A stretch of DNA of 64,000 nucleotides from Macrocystis pyrifera (lineage: Eukaryota > Sar > Phaeophyceae > Laminariales > Laminariaceae), in contig JASSKH010000011.1 of the NCBI GenBank assembly GCA_031763025.1, forward strand, positions 11,444,580 to 11,508,579, in the 5' to 3' direction. Below the pieces are notes generated by a model, which was not told the DNA's origin, did not search any database, and saw only the letters and a list, made by a program, of their open reading frames with translations. The position numbers and the translations under genes were made by a program. The number at the start of each line of letters is the position of its first letter. Within the stretch, counting starts at the first letter, position 1. Below are positions 21,689 to 32,891 of the stretch, piece after piece.

Positions 21689-23575
21689 ATGATGGGTAGC
21701 GACGGCGATAAAGAGGCTTTCGCATCGCTGACCGACTTTGCAACCTTCAAGCCGAAGATGGCGAACGAAGTCACCCAGCTCCAGGCGGCGCTCCAGAGAT
21801 CGATGAACGACATTATCGAAACCTCCCGCCGTCCTGCCCTCGGGGGGGGAGCGGCGCCAGCAGGTTTGGAACGCATCGGGCCTCCCTGCTGGACCACTCC
21901 CCCAGCACCGCCCTGCTCGGACCGCCGACCGGACAGCCGTTCGGGAGCCCCGTCGTTGGGGTCCTCCCACCGACTCTCAACATCGCTGGCCAACCCGTCG
22001 ATGGGGCCACGGGCGCCCGTGCGGGTCTGCGTGGGCTCTCCAACCCCGAGCAGGGCAGGCTCGCTGTAGGTCCGGGGCGGGCGTTGTGCCACGGCGGTAC
22101 TCAGGGCGGCGCCCCTCTTGGACAGGCAGGTCCACTCGCCGTGGTCCCGGGAGGGCGGGCTACGGTAGGGTTTCGGGGCGGTGCCGGGGCCGCCGTGGGC
22201 CCAGCGGAAGCAGTCGGCTACGGTGGCGCTTTGGCCGATACCGAAACCGCCCGCGCCCAACTCGGCCTGGCGGGGGGGTTCGCAGTGGGTCAGCGGGGGG
22301 GGGAGGGGCTCGGCTACGGGGGCTATGTGGGCGGCGCCGGTGGTGCCGGCGCCTTCTCCGGACAGGGGGTGCGAACGCCGCCGGCTTGGCTACGTCCCGG
22401 GCGTGGTAGGAGCCAACAGCGCGCCATCGATTGCACTCGGCCACGCGGCCCGCGACGGGCCGGGTGGGCTTGAGGTCGGCTCGGACGTTTTACGGGGATG
22501 GCAGCGCCAACAACCCGCATACGCCTTGGGCCGACGGGTCAACCAGATTATGACCATCGGCGCAATGGCATCGTTGGCCAGCCCCACGGGTCGGCTGTGG
22601 CAGATCATCTGCGGTGGCCGCCTGGCGTTAATGCAGAGGGCGACCGTGCAGGGGTACGTGGGAGCCACGGTCAACATTTCGTTCGGCGTCTATGGCATGT
22701 TGAGCGTTGGACGACCTAGACTTTCTAGCATTCACACCGCGCGGGGGGCAGGCATCAACCGTTCACTGGCACAACACCTGAGCATTGTGGGGTACGCGAT
22801 CGTTACGATCGCATCTCGCGGGCTCCCACAAAATGGCGCGGACCTCCATGTGGCGCGCGCTCGTTTGGAGGCGCTCGGACGAGCCTTCAGCGCGGGGGAT
22901 ACGATCCTCAACGACCACGTTATGGAGCACTCTGCGGTCGCCGATCGCCCGGCAAACTAGGCCAGGCTGGCGGCTCTGGTCACCAAAGACCTGGAGACCT
23001 GCACGCTCGACCTGCGCGGTGTCTCCGACGGCTGCGGCCACGCTTGGGCCTACCCCCCGCCGGCGGAGTCCCTTTCCTGCCATTCCGGGGCCGCAATGTC
23101 CCCGCCTTTCCGGCTGCGTCGCCCTCGGCGTCTTTGTCAACGCCGAAGTCCAGCAACCTCGCCTTTTCTCCACCCCGGCGGCCGGGGCCGGGGGTGGTGA
23201 ATGCCGACAGGGGGGGGAAGACCGGCAGGTGCCGCTTCGGTGACACCTGCGTGTTCTCCTACGTCGGTTCCACCTGCAAGACGGGCAGCGGCAATAAGCG
23301 CGAGGCGGCTACCGGCGGGGGGGTCGGCCGATAGCGGCGTCGCAGCCAGCGGCGCTGTATCCGGGGAACCCTGGCCAAGAGGGCCAAGGGCAAGGCTGGG
23401 GGTGGCGGTGCAAGTAACGGGAGCAGCAGCGGCGGCAGTGGCAGCGGCAGTGGCAGCGGCAGTGGCAGCGGCAGCGGGGCGTCGAGTGGGGGGGGCTTCA
23501 CTCGGTCGGCAGCTGCCAAGGCTGACGAATAGGGGGACGGGCCTCGCCCCTCAGTGGGGGCGAGGCCGATCGTAG
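21689..23575 (+). pseudogene. Gag-like region of a tyrosine-recombinase element
   Basis: A GC-rich coding remnant in several frames. It opens at an ATG (21689) with a short acidic and coiled part containing KMANEVTQLQAALQRSMND. A glycine-rich stretch in another frame (22084-22370) follows. Next, in the first frame, comes a more ordered part ending about 22960 with GRRVNQIMTIGAMASLASP and GYVGATVNISFGVYGML. After a further shift, 23215-23275 reads GRCRFGDTCVFSYV, resembling a CCCH finger whose final histidine is tyrosine. The tail is a (GS)n-like repeat. This layout, a structural protein with a nucleic-acid-binding finger upstream of a recombinase, fits a gag of DIRS/Ngaro-like elements. Family assignment is from layout and impression only. 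Confidence 0.55.
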
Positions 23576-23639
23576 GGCGCATGGAAAAAGCAGCGCGAGT
23601 TGCACAGCTTGTACGTCCGGGATCGGCGTCCGCTGGGAG

Positions 23640-24720
23640 CGCATGTCTTGGAGCCAGCGGGTGTCGCGCTATGCTCAATAGCGCTAGTAGCCAGCTCATC
23701 CGCCAGTCGGTTGAGCCGTCGTCTCACCGAGCTTACACGTCAGGTTTCCCGTCTCGAATGATTTTTTTTTTTCGGGGGTTAAGAAGGGTGGCTGCGAATT
23801 TCGACACGCCAGCCTCCACTACGGATACGATACAGGCGTTGCTTAAGTTCGTAGCATGTTGTGCGTTGGAGGGAAACCAAGACGGTACTGTTGCCAGTAA
23901 ACTATCTGCCGTGTTCCACCAAGTAAACTTGCAAGTGGAGTTTCCCATGTTGTCGCCGCTTGTTGAACGTGCATTGCAAGGGGAGCACGGTCGCACATTG
24001 CCGCCGGTACCTCATATTAAGAATCCGTCACCCTATTTCGTGGGACACGTTGTTGGAAGGACTGGGCCGGTCCGTGTCGTGGGACCCGGGTGGTCTCGAG
24101 TTCTTTGGCTGTCGTTGGCATTGGGCTATTTATATATATTTTTCATGGCGAAGTCTGACGAAATATTCGCTTATTCGTCCGGAGTTGTACACCCCTAGCA
24201 TTGCTTGACGAGGGGTGACGTAGGGTCCTTCGCGGGGGAGCGGTGAATGACCTCGTTGCAGTGGCATCAAGCCACCAGCATCAAGGTCCTGTTTCGGGGC
24301 CATAAAGGGGCCAGGCTCAGCAAAGATCAGGTATCGTGCGCACACGCAACGTCGCCTTCGGGGCGCGTTCCGGAGTAGGAGCAGGCGGCGGTGCCGTCGC
24401 TCTCATGGTGGAGTTGTTGTCGGGATATCCGACGCTGGCAGAAAGCGCCCCCCTATCGTCGCATCGGTACGGTAAGGAGGTCAAAGTTGGGAGGTACACG
24501 CAGGCCCTCGAGGCACTTCGCGAAGTGGTAGCGGAAGCAAGAGACGATGCCAGCGAAGTCGGCCTCCACTCATTGCGTATTGAGCTACGCTGGCGGCCAG
24601 GGGGAAGTGCCGTAGAGGGCGATCTGAGAGAAGGTAGATGGAAAGTCTTCAAAGTTTCCTAGACGTACATTCGCAATAACTCAGAGGACGCGGGTATTGT
24701 ATCTCGTAAACCAGCAGAGA
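23640..24720 (+). pseudogene. Tyrosine recombinase (DIRS/Ngaro-like), frameshifted
   Basis: An N-terminal core-binding region (ASSQLIRQSVEPSSHRAYTS, then TIQALLKFVACCALEGNQDG and TVASKLSAVFHQVN) is followed by a catalytic domain. FMAKSDEIFAYSSGVVHP holds the position of the first catalytic arginine, which reads lysine here (codon at 24151). KVLFRGHKG gives the hairpin lysine, and GLHSLRIE (24567-24578) is the HxxR box. The nucleophile region near 24660-24690 reads TYIRNNSEDAG after a stop. At least two frameshifts and a TGA near 24244 break the gene. Such recombinases circularise or integrate DIRS-type retroelements. No reverse transcriptase lies between it and the gag-like region or downstream. 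Confidence 0.75.
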
Positions 24721-26429
24721 CAGGAATTAGGGCAGAGGCAGCCAGGCCAGGGCACTGTTTGGGGCCTAACACCGTATTATCGACGCGACCGCGAAATTGG
24801 AGTATGTCAATGGTTTACTACCATTGGGGGTCTCGGTCGTCCGAGACTGCGTTTTTTAGAGCCCCGGCCAGTCGGCTGCGGGGGGGGAACTCCCAGGTAC
24901 TGGCAGTACGATAAGCAACGAGCGTCATCGGCCGGTGTCGTGGCTCTAGTACCCCGCCAGTGGAGTCCCCCCCCCGACGTCGCAGAGAATAATAATAACA
25001 TGACAATTCGAAGGATATACAACAAAAATCAAAATATCCTACTCCTCGAGGCCAGTATATTCAATAAAATGCACAATATCTTACTCCTCGAAGTCAGTAT
25101 AATACCACCCGAATCTCTCGACGGTCCAAAGCTGTGTCTTCCTTATGAAACAACCACTAAAAGTAATCATTGCATACCACTGAAAATTTAAAAAAGAAAT
25201 AAACAATGCATAGGTACGCGCGCGGGCGTAGTATAGTAGCACCATACTCATGGCTCCTCCCTACGTACGTGACCGTACTTTATGCAGAGATATCAATAAC
25301 AGTATTACCCGAACACTGCATAACCGAGGGGGGGTTACAAAGTAATCAAGGTTCTTCCAACTAGATCGGCCAACTATAAATCACCCAGCTTCAAACTTCA
25401 AAATTCGATACGCAGTGAACGAAACAAATTCATGGGTCTCGACTCCAATTATGTCCGTACATACACACCTGCATTATATCCCCACCCATGCTACCAATCT
25501 GAGACGGATGCCTTCGCCACGACCTTCGTTCTCCAATCTGATCTACGGCCACGGCTCAGGTCATCTGGTCCGCCTGGGTAATAGCACTGTCGCTCCCCAA
25601 GGATTGAACTCAACGAAAGCATGGGGCAGATACCTTAGGGATACGTGAGAGCACGACACACTCGTTTTTGCTGATCCAGTATAACAATAGCAAAATATCT
25701 GGTGATTTTCGAGTATATTATGCTACAGCAGTAGTATGTAAAATATTACCATCCTGTACGTAGTATATACTGCTGCGGTCCTTCCTCCCTACTCGAAACG
25801 CAAGCTCTTGTTTACATTACAGTTTGTACCCACTCCAAAATCAGTGCAAAAAATCATGAAAAATATATCAGGTACGTTGTACGGGGTTTCCACTGGAAAA
25901 ATCTACGCGCATTCCTTCCAGAGACAGTCTGTACGTATACTGTATCAGGTTCATCCATTGGTAATTTGAACACAAAAACATTTTAACCAAAACGATCAAA
26001 TACGTGATGTTTACGCAACAGGGATGCTAATTTACAATCATCCATTTGCCAGTCATAACACTAATTTCAGGAAAAACCAAAAACAACTCAGACAATCAAC
26101 GTCTACAACGTGGTACCATACAAGCCTAGAAATAGCCAGTGCGCTACGATTACTTGTACGTGGTAAAATCGATGCAGTAGAGTCTACCAGGGTAGTAGTG
26201 AAAGTAAAAATGACTGGAGTTGCTCGTATACCATTGAATCACAAATCCTCCCAACATAAAAATCAGACCAGAGAAAAAATGAAGACTACATCCTTGCTCT
26301 AACTTGTAGGCGGTGACCTGGTCCTCGTTTCGTACTCGCGTCTTCCTCGGCCGCGTAAGATGCTGATGTCCCGGCTCCGTCCCCCAGCCCACGAAGCTGC
26401 TGAAAAAAAACAATATCTGCTCACACCTT
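24721..26429. other. AT-rich stretch without a gene
   Basis: No domain, RNA or repeat family is recognised. Frames at 24697-25191 and 26024-26302 lack recognisable features. The change from the GC-rich recombinase element to AT-rich sequence near 25000 suggests that the element ends about there. Confidence 0.35.
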
Positions 26430-28190
26430 GCTCATCCTCGCGCTCATTGGGCAATGGGGGCTGCCATGACGCGCGAGATGTAGAAGCTCGTGGCTCGTTG
26501 CTGCTGCTGCGGCTGGCTGTGTCCCTCCGTCAGTCCAGCGCCGGGCATCTTGCCTACCGTCAACCCGGGCAATGGGGGCGGCTATGGCCCGGGGGAAGTC
26601 GAAGCTGGTAGCTCCTCCTGACGTCGTTGCTGCTGCGGTGGCGGACTGAGTCCCTCCATCAGTCCGACGTCAGGCGTCTTGCCCACCGTCAACGCCCGAT
26701 GGCCCAAATCCTTGTCCTCCCAATCTTACGGCCGCCACGGCGTGGGGGAGGTCGAAGCTGGTGGCTCCTCCTGAAACGGTTGCTGCTCCTGCGGCTGGGT
26801 GTGTTCCTCCATCGCCTCCTGTCCATGCTCCTCACGGTTCGCATCCTTTTCCACTTGTTCCTCACCCCCAACCAGCTCCTCCTCAGGGTCCCCATCGCTC
26901 GGCTTCAAAATTCCTTCCCGCATGCACTCCTCCACGTTCACCACCTGCTCCTCCTGTTTTCTAAACGGAGTATTGACCACCTGCTTCGGCTTCTGCGATG
27001 ACGAAAACCCCTGTGGTTGCCGCTGCACCCGCGTTTTCCATGTGTTTTTGCTTAGATTAACGTCTTTGCTTCATGATGTATTTGCCACAGACAGCGTCTA
27101 GGAAATCACGTGCAACTGCATACCCTGCGTCCCCTTTTTCGCTCGACGAAATCGCATTCAAGGGTGTTTTGCTTGATGGTGGGGCGTTGCTCTCCTGGGC
27201 TGGTGCTCCTCTCCCATCTTCTCCAACGTCTACTTGCTGTGCGTAACTAACGTCGGCGGGGTCTCGCTGAATGGCATGTTGGTGCTGCTGCTACTGCTGC
27301 TGCCGCTCCTGGTGGAAGTGGTCTTGCGGGTAGTAGTGGTCGCTGTACTGCTGTTGCTGGTGGTACTGCTGCTGCTGCGGGTAGTATTCTGACGGTAGTA
27401 GTGGTCGCTGTGCTGCTGTTGCTGGTGGTACTGCTGCTGCTGCGGGTAGTATTCTGACGGGTAGTAGTGGTCGCTGTGGTGCTGTTGATGATACTGGTGA
27501 TAGCGTTGCTGCTGATGATGATACTGATTTTCGTAGTCGGGACCAAACACTTGAAATTGCGGTAAGGCTTCAGGTGTATGTGTGTACAGTAAATGGATTC
27601 CACGATACACCAATTAAACCTCACAATGACCAAAATTCCTGCTATAGGTACCGTGTGGAACGGCTTGGCTCCTCGTCCTCGTCTTCCTCCGGACGTCAGT
27701 TTCTGCCCCCCTCTTTTCTGTCCTTCAACCACTGTAAAAACACGATGCCAATCGGATGCATGGTCATCTTGACATACGATAGATAGTCCTCAAGTATAGC
27801 CGAGAAGCGCCCATCTGGCCACCGCCAGCGATAAACACTCCTGCTTAAAAGCGCAAAACCCTCATGCTCATCAGTCAAGGTGAAACTAAAACAACCGCTG
27901 CTCCTGCTTACTTCTGTTGCTGCTGTTTATCGTATTCCGCCATAGCCTCGAGATTCTGCCATTATTCGGAAATCCAATACCCTACCCCGACGGCTGCCTT
28001 TTCCTCGTCGGCCAGCCCATCGCGCTATGTTGGCTTCGCGAGTAGGGCTTTTATCCAAGGAATGCTTAGGGCCTCAGCAGCCACCTCAAAACACTTTTTT
28101 GAAACCTCTCACCGGGTCTCCCTGAGGACGGTGTCCAGTAGCGGTCCATCCCTACGTTCACCCTCTCGCACGAGCTATCGGAACTTATAG
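26430..28190 (-). pseudogene. Decayed low-complexity gene or ORF1-like remnant, unknown family
   Basis: Several minus-strand frames in line read like one broken protein. At 27890-28190 there is a stretch with KCFEVAAEALSIPWIKALL and a Q-rich end, broken by three stops. At 27696-27878 comes SVYRWRWPDGRFSAILEDYL and MTMHPIGIVFLQWLKDRK. A His/Gln/Tyr/Ser-rich repeat region covers 27240-27610. At 27047-27240 comes GDAGYAVARDFLDAVCGKYI, ending at a stop. At 26430-27028 an acidic part with KQEEQVVNVEECMREG is followed by three repeats around QEEPPASTSP. The 5' side abuts an LTR-family copy at 28250-28783, so a retroelement origin is likely. I do not recognise the family. Confidence 0.35.
26470..26815 (-). 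repeat. Three degenerate coding repeats, 120-155 bp
   Basis: GAAGCT.GTGGCTC, TTGCTGCT.CTGCGGCTGG and GT.CCTCC recur near 26487, 26600 and 26755. On the minus strand they encode repeats of a Gln-rich string followed by EEPPAST- or EELPAST-like residues. They form the end of the minus-strand remnant. Confidence 0.6.
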
Positions 28191-28249
28191 GTCCCGCTAG
28201 CGTAAGGGGGCGGTCGAGGAAGGTCGGGTTTCCCCGGAAACCTTATAAC

Positions 28250-28324
28250 GCTAGCGGGGATAACACGTGCGCCGGGTGTGGCGCCACTCGACCTCCCCAT
28301 GAGGCGCGGGAGCATAAGAAGAGA

Positions 28325-28361
<37 letters not shown>

Positions 28362-28783
28362 ATTTTTGTCGACGATGAGTTCTAGTTGTAGTTGAGTTGT
28401 GAGGTCAAGGGGGCTCTCATCCCTCTTCCCCGTGACCCTAGATAACCATCAAAATGTATATATATTTGTAACCCATTCGGGTGAGCACAAAACCCACCGC
28501 ATATGCCCCTTGGACAATTTGCAGCTACATAGATCACACCAATCAGCCAATCAGAACACATCAGACATTTACGCGACTGTGAACAACCGCTATGTTCTTA
28601 CAACATCCTCGCCGTCGAGTTGACTCGCCTCATATGCCGTATAGAGTTACACCTGACGAATGGCATTGATGGGCACACATTACCCCGACATCCCAATACC
28701 TTACTGACAGAATCCCTTTCAAGCATGGAACTCCTCAAATCTACGATGGATGTTATATGTCGTGTTTCTGAGTACAATCAACA
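28250..28783. repeat. LTR copy, TGTTGATT family, with inner segment
   Basis: The first 350 bp match 2655-3010, including GGGGATAACACGTGCGCCGG, a (TTG)n tract at 28325-28362 and CCAATCAGCCAATCAGAACA. From about 28602 the sequence becomes the second half of the LTR found at 32006-32278: GTCGAGTTGACTCGCCTCAT, CCTGACGAATGGCATTG and the end GAGTACAATCAACA. The first half of the standard LTR is missing, so this copy complements the one at 2568. Confidence 0.7.
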
Positions 28784-29939
28784 TCCCCCCTTCTCGCTAT
28801 ACACGACAATACTAATATCCCCCCTGCTCCAGTGCATGAAAATGTACGACATCGAAGGGCTGATATATCTCAATATTATAATCAACTCAAATCAAACTCA
28901 GAAAGTCAAACATCCAATCTGTAAATCAATATCCAAATTCATGAATCAACACTCAAATTCTCCCATCAGTATTCAAATGTTCAAATCCACAGCTTCTCTG
29001 TTGCAACACACAAAACTCTCGGAATCCAATGCCAGGTAAAACGGCATTCTTGTCTGATTCAACCAGGTAAAACGGCATTTTGCGCGGAATTGGTCGAACT
29101 ATCCAAAGGAATCTCGTCGGCCCTCCCCTCGCCAAATGCTAGAGGTATCTACAGGCACACCACTGTAGCATAATCATTGGCGTTGTCTCCAGCGCGTACG
29201 CTCGCAAAAAACAACTTACGAATTCGGCGAGACTTGAACACCCGACCCGTCCTAGGGAACTATATAGCACTACCTGCTAGACCACTTAGTCAACGCTGAC
29301 TCTGAACTAAAGCACAAATTTTCAAGAACCAGAAAAATCAAACTCTCAATTTCCGAAGTACTACCCAAACCTTCCAAGTCAGAAAACGGTTAAGATGGAC
29401 CACACATGCCCCCGGCCGCTTCATAATCTCTCTTCAGCCTCGTCAAAACCTATAATCTCTATTTTTATAGCAAATTAATGCCAATCATGGGAAAAATCAC
29501 ATTCATGCTCATCAAAAAGAAAAATTACGTCAAGAAAATATAATGCTAGAGATCGCAAGGAACCCCGTTCCTCTGGAAAAGAGTCTTCCCTTGTCCCTTA
29601 CTCCCGCCATAGATACACAGATCGCGATGGCAATGCGAGATAACATACATTCATTCACTTGATTTTTCTTTGACGATGAAACTACTCGAAAACACCAAAA
29701 ACTCTCACGGAATCCAAATCGACCAGAAAAACAATTTAAAAACACCAACAATAAAACTATTCATCCAGATTCACAGGCAACCACATTTCAATAAGAATCA
29801 CCCCAATGCCCCGAACACTACTGCTGTAGCCTCCGCGGCGACTGACTTTCCGTCCGGTCTCATCGCGTCACCGCAGCTCGGGTCATCCAGCTTATTTTCC
29901 TGGGAGAATCAAACTTCGCCTCCGCAGCATTGACCCGGC
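28784..29939. other. AT-rich stretch with one tRNA-like unit
   Basis: Apart from the tRNA-like sequence at 29222-29294, no gene or repeat is recognised. The direct repeat ACCAGGTAAAACGGCATT-like occurs twice near 29030 and 29064. Confidence 0.4.
29206..29294 (-). ncRNA. tRNA-like Pol III unit (pseudo-tRNA or SINE head)
   Basis: On the minus strand the sequence contains AGTGGTCTAGCAGGTAGTGC, resembling a box A of the tRNA-Glu/Asp style TGGTCTAGTGG. About 40 bases later comes GTGTTCAAGTCTCG, resembling box B (GGTTCAANTCC). A TTTTTT run (29206-29211) follows 11 bases after the body and would terminate RNA polymerase III. The acceptor ends (GTTGACT and CCGAATT) do not pair and the anticodon arm is poor. 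It is therefore more likely a tRNA-derived SINE head or a decayed tRNA than a functional gene. Confidence 0.4.
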
Positions 29940-31131
29940 ACACACAAAGGATGGGGCGTGCATTCGTGCGATTAGGTCTGCATTGGGTTGTTTTGCTCTT
30001 TTCACCCATTCACAGCTTGCAAGCTCCTCTTTATCACTATAGTTCAACTTCCTAAATCCTACTGCAACTAAACATATACTGTCAACGAGAGTATCTGGTC
30101 CCAAATCAAACCCATGTATTCCTCGACCACTGTATACTGCAGTACGTACTTGATGAACATATACAGCAGTACCATGTAAACTGTTTTCGTCCCAGCTCAT
30201 ACCCATAATTCTACCATCAGCAGTAGTACCGGGGCAACAGACGCTAAACGAGGGTGTGTTCTACTCTGCAGTCCAGTCAGTATTTTACTCAAATCTGTGT
30301 GATATGTACTCTGATGTCTCACTCTCAGTACCATACTACTTCTACTGCTGCTGTACTCGCATAATTTATATTACTCCGTCCGCAAATATCTTACCTTTTG
30401 GCACGTAACAAGTGGCGCTGGTCGTGCTACACAGCTACACGTCAACCGAACAACTCAAAAATGAGATACCCGCAAACGAAGATGTAAATATGTGAAATGC
30501 CGCAAACAGGCGTGTTGGTGTAGTTGGGCACAAGGGTTCAACACAAACACCTCTTTATTCTGTACTTGCTTGGTTCTGCCATCATCAGACGAAGGCCATG
30601 CCAAACTCAGCAATAGGGTGCGCTTTTCAATCCTCTCACTGGATATGATACGTAATGACTTCAAAAAGGTACACATGGGCGAAGGGTGTTTGTGCAGCCG
30701 TTGAGCTCACATCGTTCGCACGTGTCTCAACTCAAAGTGAAAATGAGTACCTCTACCCTTTTCATTCCATAATGGGTCATGCAATACTGCTGTACTGTTA
30801 GGATACAGCAGTGATACAGAAGCATTAGTGATATGCGAAAAAGTTACTCGACGTTCCACACTTTCTCATTTACCCTAGTTCCATCTAATAATACTCGCAC
30901 TCGCATCGATGCCCAGGCAGGGCCCTCGTCCAGTCAACCATAAAACAGACGGACGTCATGATCCTGCAGTGCGTCTACAGGTTATCTAGAACGTCAGTGA
31001 GGGAGGCTTTATACGTGTACGTCTGTGCATCCCATTCCATTTCAAACATTGACAAATCTCAGTGTCCAATGTTCGGAGATTATCTACCATTCTTAAATTG
31101 ATACACAATCAATCTAAAAACGGAAATCACC

Positions 31132-31990
31132 TCAACAATCAATCAACAAAGTCACACGTGCCTGGTGCGGACATGAGTCCTTGCTGGTGGCGCCTCGGTC
31201 CTTTCTCTTTCGCCCTCCCTCTGTCGGGGCAGCGCATCCTGTTGCGCCGTGCGCTGATCCCAAACAGATGATGCAGACTCCTCCCTCTGCGCCCATCTTC
31301 ACTCTTTTCCTCGTGTCCTTCGTCGGAGGCAACGTCTCCCCATCAACCACCTGAGGGCGTGGTGCTTCGGCAGTCCAGGCAAACGATTTTGCCAGAACAC
31401 GTTCAGCGTCGCTCCCGCGGTCTCCACCTTCCCTCCCGGCTCCTCCCGGCCAAGCTCCCTCCTTCATATATTATTATAGGTTCCACATCTACGTCGCCAG
31501 CGCGCAGCGATTCCATAGGTTCAGGCTGTTGCCTGGCTATCCCGGGTTGTTGCAGCAGCGACGGTTACGCGGCGGTCGAGACGACGGCGGCGGCAGCGGC
31601 GGTAGCGAAGACGCCGGTTGCGGCGGTGGTAACGGTGGTTACTGCACGCGCTTCATCGTCGCAACAAAAGCGCAGCAATCCTCTCACTGCTGACGTTGCT
31701 GATGGTGCTGCTGAAGCGGTGGCTGCCCCTGCAACTGCTACGCTCCAACGCCTTCGCCACCAGTGCCAAGCGATTCTACCAGGTCCGGCTGAAATTTGGT
31801 CCTGCTGGGATCGCTGCTGCTTCTGGTGCGGCACCTCCTTCTCACGTCCTTTGCTCCAGGACCTAAATCTCTTCTTCAAAATACACACGCTGGCTCTCTG
31901 ACTAAGCACATCGTCTAAGAATAGAGATGCTGGAAGCAGATTCGCACCTCTCTACGTTGGCCTGGGCTGCGCTTGCCAATGGAAGATCAC
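31132..31990 (-). pseudogene. Gag with CCHC zinc knuckle
   Basis: The minus strand directly after the LTR reads as a gag. The first part, broken by frameshifts, contains a run of alanine/threonine/valine-rich low complexity (31565-31800). The last frame (31132-31467) ends with CIICLGSAHGATGC, a CX2CX4HX4C zinc knuckle of the retroviral nucleocapsid type, followed by a basic GGRKRKDRG stretch and a stop. Such a protein forms the particle that packages element RNA. No pol frame follows it. Confidence 0.7.
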
Positions 31991-32005
31991 CGGCTTTCAC
32001 TAGTG

Positions 32006-32278
32006 TGTTGTTTGGTCTCTAAAGGTATAGACGCAGTTGGAACGGGAACGCGTGGCTGACTCGAGACATAACACGGAAGTCCTCTTTCATTATATCCTCC
32101 CTGTCGAGTTGACTTGCCTCATACCTGGTGTGCAGTATAGAGTTACACCTGACGAGTGGCATTGGTGGACACACATTACCCCGATATCCCAATACCCTAC
32201 TGCCAGAATCCCTTTCCAGCATGGAACTCCTCAATCTACGATGGATCTTATCTGTCGTGTTTCTGAGTACAATCAACA
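32006..32278 (-). repeat. LTR copy, TGTTGATT family
   Basis: This 273-bp copy runs from TGTTGTTTGGTCTCTAAAGG to GAGTACAATCAACA. Terminal TGTTG..CAACA gives the TG..CA ends. It has the standard short form without the inner segment seen at 2568 and 28250. The gag on its left reads away from it, so it acts as the 5' LTR on the minus strand. Confidence 0.75.
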
Positions 32279-32891
32279 CATTGTCCTCGATGAAATGCAT
32301 TCGAGCGCTGTTCTCAGTTTGCTTGTTTGTTTTTCGTCAATTCGCGGTTGGAATTGGTTATACAGTAGTGTCTAGAGAAACCGGTCGGCTTGAAAACCAA
32401 GGGAAAAAGGTTCGCCCTTTGCGCTCGCGAGCCTCATTCTATAATCCCCTAACGGATACTATACTACGGGACAGAGCGGTATGCCAGTCAGTACAGAGGT
32501 ACGATAGCACGGCGGGAGCAGGACGCCGCACCCCTTAACATCCACCAATAGCTTGTAGCTTGCCTGGTAGTGTGTACGGGAAACTAGTGTGTACGGGAAA
32601 CCACGTCTGCCGACATCTGTATATCGCAGACTCTCCCCTCGCCTCTAAGAAGAGTCCACGGCTCACGGCTCCAGTTCCGAGTGACGATGGAAGCCGAACG
32701 CCTACCGGTCTCTGCGAACGGAAATATACACCCCTTCAGCGACGCATGCTATCATAACGTCATGTAGAGTCCAGGCGGTGGTGGGTAAGTAGGTACAGCT
32801 TGCACGAAAATATATGTATATATTTTTTTTCACAAATCGGGGAGACAAAATCTAAGACGGCAAAAAAGTGGTGGACAGACGAATAGATAGA
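32279..32891. other. Unique spacer between two gag-only elements
   Basis: No gene is recognised. A 65-codon plus frame (32560-32757) and poly-T tracts are present, with nothing recognisable. Confidence 0.4.

Larger units (their letters stand above)
29940..32278 (-). mobile_element. Gag-only LTR element, copy 1
   Basis: In minus orientation this starts with an LTR (32006-32278), then a gag region (31132-31990), then about 1.1 kb without pol genes. The whole of 29940-32005 is repeated at 33143-35130 with moderate divergence. No protease, integrase or reverse transcriptase is visible, and no second LTR abuts the left end. The nearest family copy ends at 28783. Confidence 0.7.

Noticed and set aside
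26799..27101. Plus-strand Cys/Ser-rich frame
   Set aside because: It is antisense to the better minus-strand acidic frame at 26726-27028, and its Ser/Cys richness is what an antisense of Glu/Gln codons gives.
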